Assembly (NCBI RefSeq): GCF_000721175.1
Contig: NZ_JOEZ01000007.1
Span: 434,001-498,000, forward strand
Origin: Streptomyces anulatus
GTDB taxonomy: Bacteria; Actinomycetota; Actinomycetes; Streptomycetales; Streptomycetaceae
Length of the DNA stretch: 64,000 bases
Direction: 5' to 3'
Below the pieces are notes generated by a model. The model saw nothing but the letters and a program-made list of their open reading frames with translations. It was not told the origin of the DNA and ran no database searches. Made by a program: the position numbers and the translations under genes. Positions 35,198 through 43,112 of this stretch are shown here, one piece after another (position 1 is the first letter of the stretch; each line of letters begins with the position of its first letter).

Positions 35198-36628
35198 TCA
35201 GTCCCGCTCGCCGCCGCCCAGGTGGTGGACCCGGACCATGTTGGTGGTGCCGGGGACGCCGGGGGGCGAGCCGGCGGTGATGACCATCGTGTCGCCGTCG
35301 TTGTAGCGGTTCAGCTTCAGCAGCTCCGCGTCCACGAGGTCGACCATCGCGTCGGTGTTGTCCACGTGCGGGACGACGTGGGACTCGACGCCCCAGCTCA
35401 GGGCGAGCTGGTTGCGGGTGGACTCGTCCGTGGTGAAGGCCAGGATCGGCTGGGCCGTGCGGTAGCGGGAGAGGCGGCGGGCGGTGTCGCCGGACTTGGT
35501 GAAGGCGACCAGGGCCTTGCCGTCCAGGAAGTCCGCGATCTCGCAGGCCGCGCGGGCCACCGAACCGCCCTGCGTACGGGGCTTCTTGCCGGGGACCAGC
35601 GGCTGGAGGCCCTTGGAGAGCAGTTCCTCCTCCGCCGCGACGACGATCTTCGCCATCGTCTTGACCGTCTCGATCGGGTACGCGCCGACCGAGGACTCGG
35701 CGGACAGCATGACCGCGTCCGCGCCGTCCAGGATCGCGTTGGCGACGTCGGACGCCTCGGCGCGGGTCGGGCGGGAGTTGGTGATCATCGACTCCATCAT
35801 CTGGGTCGCCACGATCACCGGCTTGGCGTTGCGCCGGCACAGCTCCACCAGGCGCTTCTGCACCATCGGGACCTTCTCCAGCGGGTATTCGACGGCCAGG
35901 TCGCCACGGGCCACCATCACACCGTCGAACGCCGCGACGACGCCCTCCATGTGCTCGACGGCCTGCGGCTTCTCCACCTTGGCGATGACGGGGACCCGGC
36001 GGCCCTCCTCGTCCATCACCTTGTGGACGTCCTTGACGTCCTCGGCGTCCCGGACGAAGGAGAGGGCGACCAGGTCGCAGCCCATCCGCAGCGCGAAGCG
36101 CAGGTCCTCGACGTCCTTCCCGGACAGGGCCGGGACGTTGACCGCCGCGCCGGGCAGGTTGATGCCCTTGTGGTCGGAGATGACACCGCCCTCGATGACG
36201 ATGGTCTTCACCCGGGGGCCCTCGACCGCCACGACCTTCAGCTCGACGTTGCCGTCGTTGATCAGGATCGGGTCGCCCTTGGTGACGTCGCCGGGCAGAC
36301 CCTTGTAGGTCGTGCCGCAGACCGACTTGTCGCCGGGGACGTCCTCGGAGGTGATGGTGAACTCGTCCCCGCGGACCAGCTCGACCGGGCCCTCGGCGAA
36401 CTTCGCCAGCCGGATCTTCGGGCCCTGGAGGTCGGCGAGCACGCCGACCGCGCGGCCGGTCTCGGCGGCCGCCTTGCGGACCCGGTCGTAACGGCCCTGG
36501 TGTTCCTCGTGGGTACCGTGACTGAAGTTGAAACGGGCCACGCTCATGCCGGCCTCGATCAGAGCGACGAGCTGCTCGTGGGAGTCGACGGCGGGACCGA
36601 GGGTGCAGACGATTTTGGAACGGCGCAT
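35198..36628 (-). CDS. pyk: Pyruvate kinase
   Basis: 476 residues, MRRSKIVCTLGPAVDSHEQL. It converts phosphoenolpyruvate and ADP to pyruvate and ATP. Motifs: MSVARFNFSHGTHEEH (substrate and K+ site region), GVMVARGDLAVEYPLEKVP (the catalytic metal-binding block), PVIVATQMMESMI, and TRAEASDVANAILDGADAVMLS. The C-terminal effector domain is complete. The first of the central-carbon genes; monocistronic, with its own terminator. Confidence 0.96.
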   Translation of the reverse strand: MRRSKIVCTLGPAVDSHEQLVALIEAGMSVARFNFSHGTHEEHQGRYDRVRKAAAETGRAVGVLADLQGPKIRLAKFAEGPVELVRGDEFTITSEDVPGDKSVCGTTYKGLPGDVTKGDPILINDGNVELKVVAVEGPRVKTIVIEGGVISDHKGINLPGAAVNVPALSGKDVEDLRFALRMGCDLVALSFVRDAEDVKDVHKVMDEEGRRVPVIAKVEKPQAVEHMEGVVAAFDGVMVARGDLAVEYPLEKVPMVQKRLVELCRRNAKPVIVATQMMESMITNSRPTRAEASDVANAILDGADAVMLSAESSVGAYPIETVKTMAKIVVAAEEELLSKGLQPLVPGKKPRTQGGSVARAACEIADFLDGKALVAFTKSGDTARRLSRYRTAQPILAFTTDESTRNQLALSWGVESHVVPHVDNTDAMVDLVDAELLKLNRYNDGDTMVITAGSPPGVPGTTNMVRVHHLGGGERD

Positions 36629-36746
36629 GAGGCGGATCCTATCGGTTTGTTTCGCTGCGGAATATTCCGTCTGGTGGAAGATACAAAAGGGCGCGGGGGT
36701 GCTCAGTTGTCGACCCCTCCGAGCCCCGGCGAAGGGGCCGGGCGGG

Positions 36747-37997
36747 CTACGGCCGGCCGACGAGCGCGAACGTCTGGTCGGCGATCTCCAGCTCCTCGTC
36801 CGTCGGCACCACGGCGACCGCCACCCGCGCGTACTCCGGCGAGATCAGCCGCGGCTCTTCGGACCGTACGGCGTTGAGCGAGGCGTCCACCGCCATGCCC
36901 AGCTGCTCCAGGCCCGCGATGGCAGCTTCCCGCACCGGGGCCGCGTTCTCCCCGACCCCCGCCGTGAACGCCACCGCGTCCACCCGGCCGAGCACCGCCG
37001 TGTAGGCGCCGATGTACTTCTTCAGCCGGTGGATGTAGATGTCGAAGGCCAGTGCGGCCCGCTCGTCGCCCTCGTCGATGCGGCGCCGGATCACCCGCAT
37101 GTCGTTGTCGCCGCACAGGCCGACCAGCCCGCTCCTCTTGTTCAGCAGGACGTCGATGTCGTCGGCCGACATGCCCGCCACCCGCTTCAGATGGAAGGTG
37201 ACCGCCGGATCGATGTCCCCGGAGCGCGTACCCATCACGAGCCCTTCCAGAGGCGTCAGCCCCATGGAGGTGTCCACGCACCGCCCGCCCGCGACCGCCG
37301 AGGCCGACGCCCCGTTGCCGAGGTGCAGCACGATGATGTTCACCTCCTCCGGAGCCCTGCCCAGCAGCTCGGCCGTCTTCCGCGAGACGTACGCGTGCGA
37401 GGTGCCGTGGAAGCCGTAGCGGCGGATCCGGTGCGCGTCGGCGGTCTCCACGTCGATCGCGTACCGCGCGGCGGCCTCCGGCATCGTCGTGTGGAACGCC
37501 GTGTCGAAGACCGCGACCTGCGGCAGGTCGGGCCGCAGCGCCTGTGCCGTACGGATGCCGGTGATGTTCGCCGGGTTGTGCAGCGGGGCGACCGGGACGA
37601 GGCGCTCGATCTCCTTCAGCACCTCGTCGGTGATCACGGTCGGCGCGCTGAACCTCAGCCCGCCGTGCACCACCCGGTGCCCGATCGCGGCGAGTTCGGG
37701 GGAGTCGAGGCCGAGCCCGTCCGCCGCCAGCTCCTCGGCCGCCGCCTCCAGCGCCGCCGTGTGGTCGGCGATCCGGCCCGTACGCTCACGGGGCTCCGCG
37801 CCGCCGGTCAGCGGCGTGTGCACCAGGCGCGAGGTCTCCTCACCGATCCGCTCGACCAGGCCGGAGGCGAGCCGGGAACGGTCACGCATGTCGAGGAGCT
37901 GGTACTTCACCGACGAGGAGCCGGAGTTGAGGACGAGGACGCGGTGCGGTTCCACAGGGGCTGCCGTGCTTTCGTGGTCGGTGACAGGGAAGGTCAT
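36747..37997 (-). CDS. ackA: Acetate kinase
   Basis: 416 residues. ASKHA-fold phosphotransferase with VLNSGSSSVKYQLLD, IGHRVVHGGLRFS, VAVFDTAFHTTMPEAA, YGFHGTSHAYVS, IIVLHLGNGASASAV and MGTRSGDIDPAV. It converts acetyl phosphate and ADP to acetate and ATP. Its start overlaps the pta stop by ATGA (37994-37997), so the two overflow enzymes are coupled. Length is normal for the family. Confidence 0.95.
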   Translation of the reverse strand: MTFPVTDHESTAAPVEPHRVLVLNSGSSSVKYQLLDMRDRSRLASGLVERIGEETSRLVHTPLTGGAEPRERTGRIADHTAALEAAAEELAADGLGLDSPELAAIGHRVVHGGLRFSAPTVITDEVLKEIERLVPVAPLHNPANITGIRTAQALRPDLPQVAVFDTAFHTTMPEAAARYAIDVETADAHRIRRYGFHGTSHAYVSRKTAELLGRAPEEVNIIVLHLGNGASASAVAGGRCVDTSMGLTPLEGLVMGTRSGDIDPAVTFHLKRVAGMSADDIDVLLNKRSGLVGLCGDNDMRVIRRRIDEGDERAALAFDIYIHRLKKYIGAYTAVLGRVDAVAFTAGVGENAAPVREAAIAGLEQLGMAVDASLNAVRSEEPRLISPEYARVAVAVVPTDEELEIADQTFALVGRP

Positions 37998-40075
37998 GCG
38001 GGGCGCTCCTCGCCCTGCGCCTGGATCGCCGTGATCGCCACGGTGTTCACGATGTCCTGGACGAGCGCGCCGCGCGACAGGTCGTTGACCGGCTTGCGCA
38101 GACCCTGGAGCACCGGGCCGACCGCCACCGCGCCCGCCGAGCGCTGCACGGCCTTGTAGGTGTTGTTGCCGGTGTTCAGGTCCGGGAAGATCAGCACGGT
38201 GGCCTGCCCGGCCACCTCCGACCCGGGCAGCTTCGTCGCCGCGACGGACGGCTCGACCGCCGCGTCGTACTGGATCGGCCCCTCCACCCGCAGATCGGGG
38301 CGCTCCGCCCGTACCCGCTCGGTGGCCTCACGCACCTTGTCGACGTCCGCGCCGGAGCCGGAGGTCCCGGTGGAGTACGACAGCATCGCGATCCGGGGCT
38401 CCACGCCGAAGCGGGCCGCCGTCACCGCCGACTGCACCGCGATGTCCGCGAGCTGCTCGGCGTTCGGGTCCGGGTTGACCGCGCAGTCGCCGTACACGAG
38501 GACCTTGTCGGCCAGGCACATGAAGAAGACGGACGACACGATCGAGGCGTCGGGCTTCGTCTTGATGATCTCGAACGCCGGGCGGATCGTCGCGGCGGTG
38601 GAGTGCACCGCCCCGGACACCATCCCGTCGGCGAGGCCCTCCTGCACCATCAGCGTGCCGAAGTAGTTCACGTCCGCCACCACGTCGACGGCCAGCTCCA
38701 CCGTCACCCCGCGGTGCGCGCGCAGTTCGGCGTACCGCTCGGCGAAGGCCCCCCGCAGCTCCGAGGTGTGCGGATCGATCAGCTGGGTGTCAGCGAGGTC
38801 GACGCCGAGGTCGGCGGCCTTCTTGCGGATCACGTCCACATCGCCGAGCAGCGTGAGGTCGCAGACGTCCCGGCGCAGCAGTACGTCGGCGGCGCGCAGC
38901 ACCCGCTCCTCGGTGCCCTCCGGCAGCACCACGCGCTTGCGGTCGGAGCGGGCCTGCTCCAGCAGCTCGTGCTCGAACATCATCGGCGTGACGCGTCCGC
39001 TGCGGGCCACCGAGATCCGCTCCAGGAGGGCGCCGGTGTCGACATGGCGCTCGAACAGGCCGAGGGCGGTCTCCGCCTTACGCGGGGTCGCCGCGTTCAA
39101 CTTGCCTTCGAGGGCGAAGAGTTCAGCAGCGGTGGGGAAGGAGCCGCCGGCCACCGACACGACCGGGGTCCCCGGTGCGAGCCGGGCGGCCAGCGTGAGT
39201 ATCTCCTCGCCGGGGCGCTGGTCCAGGGTCAGCAGCACGCCCGCGATGGGCGGGGTGCCCGCGCTGTGCGCGGCCAGCGAACCCACCACCAGGTCCGCCC
39301 TGTCCCCGGGGGTGACGACCAGACAGCCGGGCGTCAGCGCGTTCAGCAGGGTCGGCAGCATCGCCCCGCCGAACACGAAGTCCAGCGCGTCGCGCGCGAG
39401 CCCCGAGTCGTCGCCGAGCAGCACCGTGCCGTCCAGCGCCGCCGTGATCTGGGCGACCGTGGGGGCCGAGAGCGCCGGGTCGTCCGGCAGTACGGAGACG
39501 GGCACCGGCAGCCGGGCCGCGAGCCGCTCCGCGATCGTCGCGCGGTCCTCGGCGGCGACCCGGTTCACCACCATGGCCAGCACGTCGCAGCCGAGACCGG
39601 CGTAGGCGCGGTACGCGTTACGGGTCTCGGCGCGGACGGACTCCGCGGTCTGGCCCTTGCCGCCGACCACCGCGATCACCGACGCGCCGAACTCGTTGGC
39701 GAGGCGGGCGTTCAGCGCCAGCTCGTCGGGGAGCTGGGTGGCGGCGAAGTCGCTGCCCAGGACGAGGACCACCTCGTACTCCCGGGCCACCTGGTGGAAG
39801 CGTTCGACGAGCCGGGAGACCAGCTCGTCGGTACCCTTCTCCGCCTGCACGGCGGAGGCCTCGTGGTAGTCCAGGCCGTAGACGGTGGCCGGGCTCTGCG
39901 AGAGCCGGTAGCGGGCCCGCAGCAGCTCGTAGAGCCGGTCGGGTCCGTCATGGACGAGCGGGCGGAAGACACCGACCCGGTCCACCTGACGCGTCAGTAG
40001 TTCCATGACTCCCAGCTCGACGACCTGGCGGCCGTCCCCCCGGTCGATCCCGGTCACGTACACGCTGCGCGCCAC
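37994..40075 (-). CDS. pta: Phosphate acetyltransferase (three-domain)
   Basis: 693 residues from the GTG at 40075 (reads ARSVYVTGIDRGDGRQVV), with GGGAGAG upstream; the longer frame to 40174 lacks family sequence. The N-terminal BioD-like P-loop-type domain has a modified nucleotide region (YVTGIDRGDG). A central DRTGG domain follows, and the C-terminal catalytic PTA domain starts near SRSGRVTPMMFEHELLEQA, with VVLPEGTEERVLRAADVLL, DGMVSGAVHSTAATIRPAF and LSYSTGTSGSGADVDKV. It interconverts acetyl-CoA and acetyl phosphate. Confidence 0.95.
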   Translation of the reverse strand: MARSVYVTGIDRGDGRQVVELGVMELLTRQVDRVGVFRPLVHDGPDRLYELLRARYRLSQSPATVYGLDYHEASAVQAEKGTDELVSRLVERFHQVAREYEVVLVLGSDFAATQLPDELALNARLANEFGASVIAVVGGKGQTAESVRAETRNAYRAYAGLGCDVLAMVVNRVAAEDRATIAERLAARLPVPVSVLPDDPALSAPTVAQITAALDGTVLLGDDSGLARDALDFVFGGAMLPTLLNALTPGCLVVTPGDRADLVVGSLAAHSAGTPPIAGVLLTLDQRPGEEILTLAARLAPGTPVVSVAGGSFPTAAELFALEGKLNAATPRKAETALGLFERHVDTGALLERISVARSGRVTPMMFEHELLEQARSDRKRVVLPEGTEERVLRAADVLLRRDVCDLTLLGDVDVIRKKAADLGVDLADTQLIDPHTSELRGAFAERYAELRAHRGVTVELAVDVVADVNYFGTLMVQEGLADGMVSGAVHSTAATIRPAFEIIKTKPDASIVSSVFFMCLADKVLVYGDCAVNPDPNAEQLADIAVQSAVTAARFGVEPRIAMLSYSTGTSGSGADVDKVREATERVRAERPDLRVEGPIQYDAAVEPSVAATKLPGSEVAGQATVLIFPDLNTGNNTYKAVQRSAGAVAVGPVLQGLRKPVNDLSRGALVQDIVNTVAITAIQAQGEERPA

Positions 40076-40190
40076 GCGTGCTCTCCCGTCGTTGTGCGGT
40101 GCCGCGACCCGCGGTCCCTCCAGGACGTGGGGATCTCCCCGCGCTGTCCCCGGCTTTCCGCGGGGTGCGGCCATTGGCCTGCATTGCCTC

Positions 40191-40219
40191 TTGACGATAC
40201 CTGCGGGGGTCGCTATACC
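40191..40219 (+). promoter_or_regulatory. Sigma-70-type promoter for pfkA
   Basis: TTGACG (40191-40196), 17-bp spacer, TATACC (40214-40219). Close to the HrdB consensus and pointing at pfkA 229 bp downstream. The resulting leader would contain the long hairpin at 40342-40397. Confidence 0.65.
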
Positions 40220-40341
40220 GCCCGCCGGAGGTCGTCGGCCTCCGGACTCCTCCTACCCGCTTCCCCCCGGCTCGGTCGAAAGCGCGGGGTCCGTGCCGGG
40301 CGTGGGACACTCGTCCTGGTTCAGGGCACGGGGGCCGCCAC

Positions 40342-40397
40342 GGGCCTGTCGTGTGGATCAGGGCCCGCGAGCCCGCCCTGATCCAGACGACAGGCCC
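40342..40397. repeat. 23-bp-arm palindrome in the pfkA leader
   Basis: The arms are 40342-40364 (starts GGGCCTGTCGTGTGG) and 40375-40397 (ends CGACAGGCCC), with a single mismatched pair and a ten-base loop. They lie 50 bp before the pfkA start. The outer 15 bases match the terminal repeat of family A (GGGCCTGTCGGGTGG) at 14 positions, so it may be a relative made only of the ends. Alternatively it is a terminator-like or regulatory leader hairpin. It has no T-run. Confidence 0.8.
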
Positions 40398-40447
40398 TCG
40401 GTCGGCCTCCCGGAAGAGCGCGACTAACGAGCAGGAGACACACCTCG

Positions 40448-41473
40448 ATGCGCATCGGAATTCTCACCGCGGGCGGCGACTGCCCCGGCCTGAACGCAGT
40501 GATCCGGTCGGTCGTCCACCGGGCCGTCGTGGGCCACGGCGACGAGGTCATCGGCTTCGAGGACGGTTTCAAGGGGCTGCTCGACGGCCACTTCCGCCCC
40601 CTCGACCTCAACGCGGTCAGCGGCATCCTCGCCCGCGGCGGCACCATCCTCGGCTCGGCCCGCCTGGAGCGCGACCGGCTGCGCGAGGCCGCCGAGAACT
40701 GCGAGGAGCTGGCCCGCCGTTACGACATCGACGCGCTCATCCCGATCGGCGGCGAGGGAACGCTCACCGCGGCCCGGATGCTCTCCGACGCGGGCATGCC
40801 GGTCGTCGGCGTCCCGAAGACCATCGACAACGACATCTCCGCCACCGACCGGACCTTCGGGTTCGACACGGCGGTGGGCGTCGCGACCGAGGCCATAGAC
40901 CGTCTCAAGACCACCGCCGAGTCCCACCAGCGGGTGATGGTCGTCGAGGTCATGGGCCGGCACGCGGGCTGGATCGCCCTCGAGTCCGGGATGGCCGGCG
41001 GTGCCCACGGCATCTGCCTGCCCGAGCGTCCCTTCCAGGTCGACGACCTCGTCAAGATGGTCGAGGAGCGGTTCGCGCGCGGCAAGAAGTTCGCCGTCAT
41101 CTGCGTCGCCGAGGGCGCGCATCCGGCCGAGGGCTCCATGCCGTACGCCAAGGGCGCGATCGACCAGTACGGCCACGAGCGCTTCCAGGGCATCGGCAAC
41201 CGCCTCGCCGTCGAGCTGGAGACCCGGCTCGGCAAGGAGGCCCGGCCGGTCATTCTCGGCCATGTCCAGCGCGGCGGCACGCCGACCGCGTACGACCGGG
41301 TGCTCGCCACCCGCTTCGGCTGGAACGCCGTGGAGGCCGTGCACCGCGGCGACTTCGGCCGGATGACCGCCCTGCGCGGCAACGACATCGCCATGGTCCC
41401 GCTCGCCGACGCCGTCACCCAGCTGAAGAGGGTGCCCGTCGAGCGGATGTACGAGGCCGAGTCGGTCTTCTAG
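40448..41473 (+). CDS. pfkA: 6-phosphofructokinase
   Basis: 341 residues, MRIGILTAGGDCPGLNAVIRS. Motifs: GGTILGSAR, PIGGEGTLTAARM, VVGVPKTIDNDISATDRTFGFDTAVG (catalytic Asp in TIDND), MVVEVMGRHAGWIA and LGHVQRGGTPTAYDR. The PKTIDND form with a GGEGT loop is the actinobacterial group-III type. It phosphorylates fructose 6-phosphate at the committing step of glycolysis. Its TAG stop is in repeat B3. Confidence 0.95.
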   Translation: MRIGILTAGGDCPGLNAVIRSVVHRAVVGHGDEVIGFEDGFKGLLDGHFRPLDLNAVSGILARGGTILGSARLERDRLREAAENCEELARRYDIDALIPIGGEGTLTAARMLSDAGMPVVGVPKTIDNDISATDRTFGFDTAVGVATEAIDRLKTTAESHQRVMVVEVMGRHAGWIALESGMAGGAHGICLPERPFQVDDLVKMVEERFARGKKFAVICVAEGAHPAEGSMPYAKGAIDQYGHERFQGIGNRLAVELETRLGKEARPVILGHVQRGGTPTAYDRVLATRFGWNAVEAVHRGDFGRMTALRGNDIAMVPLADAVTQLKRVPVERMYEAESVF

Positions 41474-42257
41474 GGCGTGTTTCGCAAGCTAGGGCGTGTT
41501 TCGCAAGTAGCGCCGTCCGCCCGGAGGGCGGGCTCGGCGGCGTCTGGTGCGTGCGATCGCAAGGCGGAGGGTCGCCCCGATACTGGATGTATCGGGGTGA
41601 TCCCCGGCCCGCGTCGCCCGTCGACCCGGAGCGTTCCTGGCCCGTGCTGCTCCAGCTCAGCGTGGAGACCATCAGGGCCTGGTAATCGGTGTGCAGTTGT
41701 TCCAGCACGTCCTGGATCAGCGCCCGGTCCAGCGGGACGAGCTTGGCCACCGGCCGGACGTACGCCTGCCAGCGCGTGGTGACCGCGCTGCTCAGCAGCT
41801 CCGCCAGCTCCTCGTCGCGGCCCGTCGCGGTGAGGAACTGCGCCGCCGACAGATCCAGCGCCCGGCACAGCGCCGCCGACTGCTTCTCGTTGCCCCGCCA
41901 GCGCCCCGACTCCTCCATCCGGAGGTACGAGGCGCCCGTCATCCCCAGCCGGCGGGCCAGGTCGTCCACGGTCAGATCCCGGGTCATCCGGTGCTCGCGC
42001 AGGGTGCCGGCGGCGGCCAGCAGCTCCCCGGGGGCGCACCAGAGGACGCCGGCGAGGGCGGTCAGCTCGCGTTCCCCGGGGGTCGCGAGACCGCGTTCCC
42101 AGGCGATGACGGTCTCTGCGCTGGTCCGGAGCCCGTACTGGGCGGCGAGCCCGTAGGCGACATGGCCGGGAGCCATCCCCAGTGCCTCGCGGAGACGGCG
42201 CGCGGCGGGGGCGTTGAACGGCGGGGAGGGGTGCACGGGCCCACCGTAGAAGTCCAT
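41415..42257 (-). CDS. XRE-family regulator, C-terminus replaced by repeat B3
   Basis: It starts MDFYGGPVHPSPPFNAPAARRL at 42257, with an AGGGCGG ribosome site; the upstream Met at 42308 is less likely. Two helix-turn-helix segments are visible: GMAPGHVAYGLAAQYGLRTSAETVIAWERG and TVDDLARRLGMTGASYLRMEESG. A helical region follows (VPLDRALIQDVLEQLHTDYQAL). Genuine sequence ends around 41605 after GDAGR. The frame then runs through repeat B3 and antisense pfkA to 41415, adding about 63 foreign residues. The DNA-binding part is intact, so a partly functional protein is possible. Confidence 0.75.
   Translation of the reverse strand: MDFYGGPVHPSPPFNAPAARRLREALGMAPGHVAYGLAAQYGLRTSAETVIAWERGLATPGERELTALAGVLWCAPGELLAAAGTLREHRMTRDLTVDDLARRLGMTGASYLRMEESGRWRGNEKQSAALCRALDLSAAQFLTATGRDEELAELLSSAVTTRWQAYVRPVAKLVPLDRALIQDVLEQLHTDYQALMVSTLSWSSTGQERSGSTGDAGRGSPRYIQYRGDPPPCDRTHQTPPSPPSGRTALLAKHALACETRPRRPTRPRTSARRAPSSAG
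41470..41604 (+). repeat. Stop-codon element B3 (family B, duplicated left end, truncated right)
   Basis: It begins CTAGGGCGTGTTTCGCAAG (41470-41488), immediately repeated exactly at 41489-41507, then continues TAGCGCCGTCC like B1. The central hairpin CCCCGATAC/GTATCGGGG (41575-41583, 41589-41597) is perfect. Identity with B1 and B2 ends at TGATCCC (41604), where the XRE gene begins. The double left end looks like one terminus inserted next to another, or an end-to-end duplication at the CTAG target. Confidence 0.85.
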
Positions 42258-42437
42258 TTCCGCCCTGGCTACGGTACGTTCCCCATAGATCACGCTTCGT
42301 AGGAACATCCAGCTGCGAACCGGGCGGGCGGTACGTCAACGCGGCCCCACCAGCGCTTTCTTTTCCTCGGCCGATAAGGCCCGCCGGAGCTGCGAAACCG
42401 ACCGGCAAGCGCTTGTCGGCCGAAGCGCGGGGTACCG

Positions 42438-43112
42438 TCAGCGCCCCGCGGCCAGCCAGCTGTAGTGCAGCTCCGGTCGGCCGACCTGCCCATAATGCGG
42501 ACGCCTCGCCGCGCTCCCGATGGCCACCAGGTGTTCCAGATATCGCCGGGCCGTGATCCGGGAGATGCCCAGCCGTCCCCCGGCGGCGGCCGCGGTCACC
42601 CCCTCCGGCGACTCCTTCAGCACCCGGGTCACCGCATCCAGCGTCGGGCCGCTGAGCCCTTTGGGCAGCGCGGCCGGATGCGCGACCCGCAGCGCGCCCA
42701 GCGCCCGGTCCACCTCCTCCTGTCCGCTCGCCTCCCCGGCGACGCCCCGGAACTCCGCGTACCGCACCAGCCGGTCCCGCAGCGTGGGATACGTGAACGG
42801 CTTCAGCACGTACTGCACGACGCCGAGCGACACCCCCTCCCGTACCACCGCGAGATCCCGGGCCGAGGTCACCGCGATCACGTCCGCCCCGTGTCCGGAC
42901 GCCCGCAGCGAGCGCAGCAGCCCGAGCCCGTGCCCGTCGGGCAGATAGAGGTCGAGCAGCAGCAGGTCCACCGGCGTCCGCTCCAGCGCCCGCACCGCCG
43001 CCGCCCGGGTGTGCGCCACCGCCGTCACCGTGAACCCCTCGACCCGCTCCACGTACATCTGGTGGGCGTCTGCGGCCACCGGATCGTCCTCCACCACCAG
43101 CACCCGGATCAT
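42438..43112 (-). CDS. CitB/DcuR-type response regulator
   Basis: 224 residues, MIRVLVVEDDPVAADAHQMYV. Receiver with Asp54 in LLLLDLYLPDGHG and Lys in QYVLKPFTYP. C-terminal helix-turn-helix (GVTAAAAGGRLGISRITARRYLEHLV) as in CitB/DctR regulators of C4-dicarboxylate and citrate uptake. Coupled by ATGA to the upstream kinase gene. The divergent symporter at 44990 is the obvious target. Confidence 0.93.
   Translation of the reverse strand: MIRVLVVEDDPVAADAHQMYVERVEGFTVTAVAHTRAAAVRALERTPVDLLLLDLYLPDGHGLGLLRSLRASGHGADVIAVTSARDLAVVREGVSLGVVQYVLKPFTYPTLRDRLVRYAEFRGVAGEASGQEEVDRALGALRVAHPAALPKGLSGPTLDAVTRVLKESPEGVTAAAAGGRLGISRITARRYLEHLVAIGSAARRPHYGQVGRPELHYSWLAAGR

Noticed and set aside
40342..40397. 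Call as a simple rho-independent terminator
   Set aside because: No T-run on either side and it lies within the expected pfkA leader rather than after a gene.
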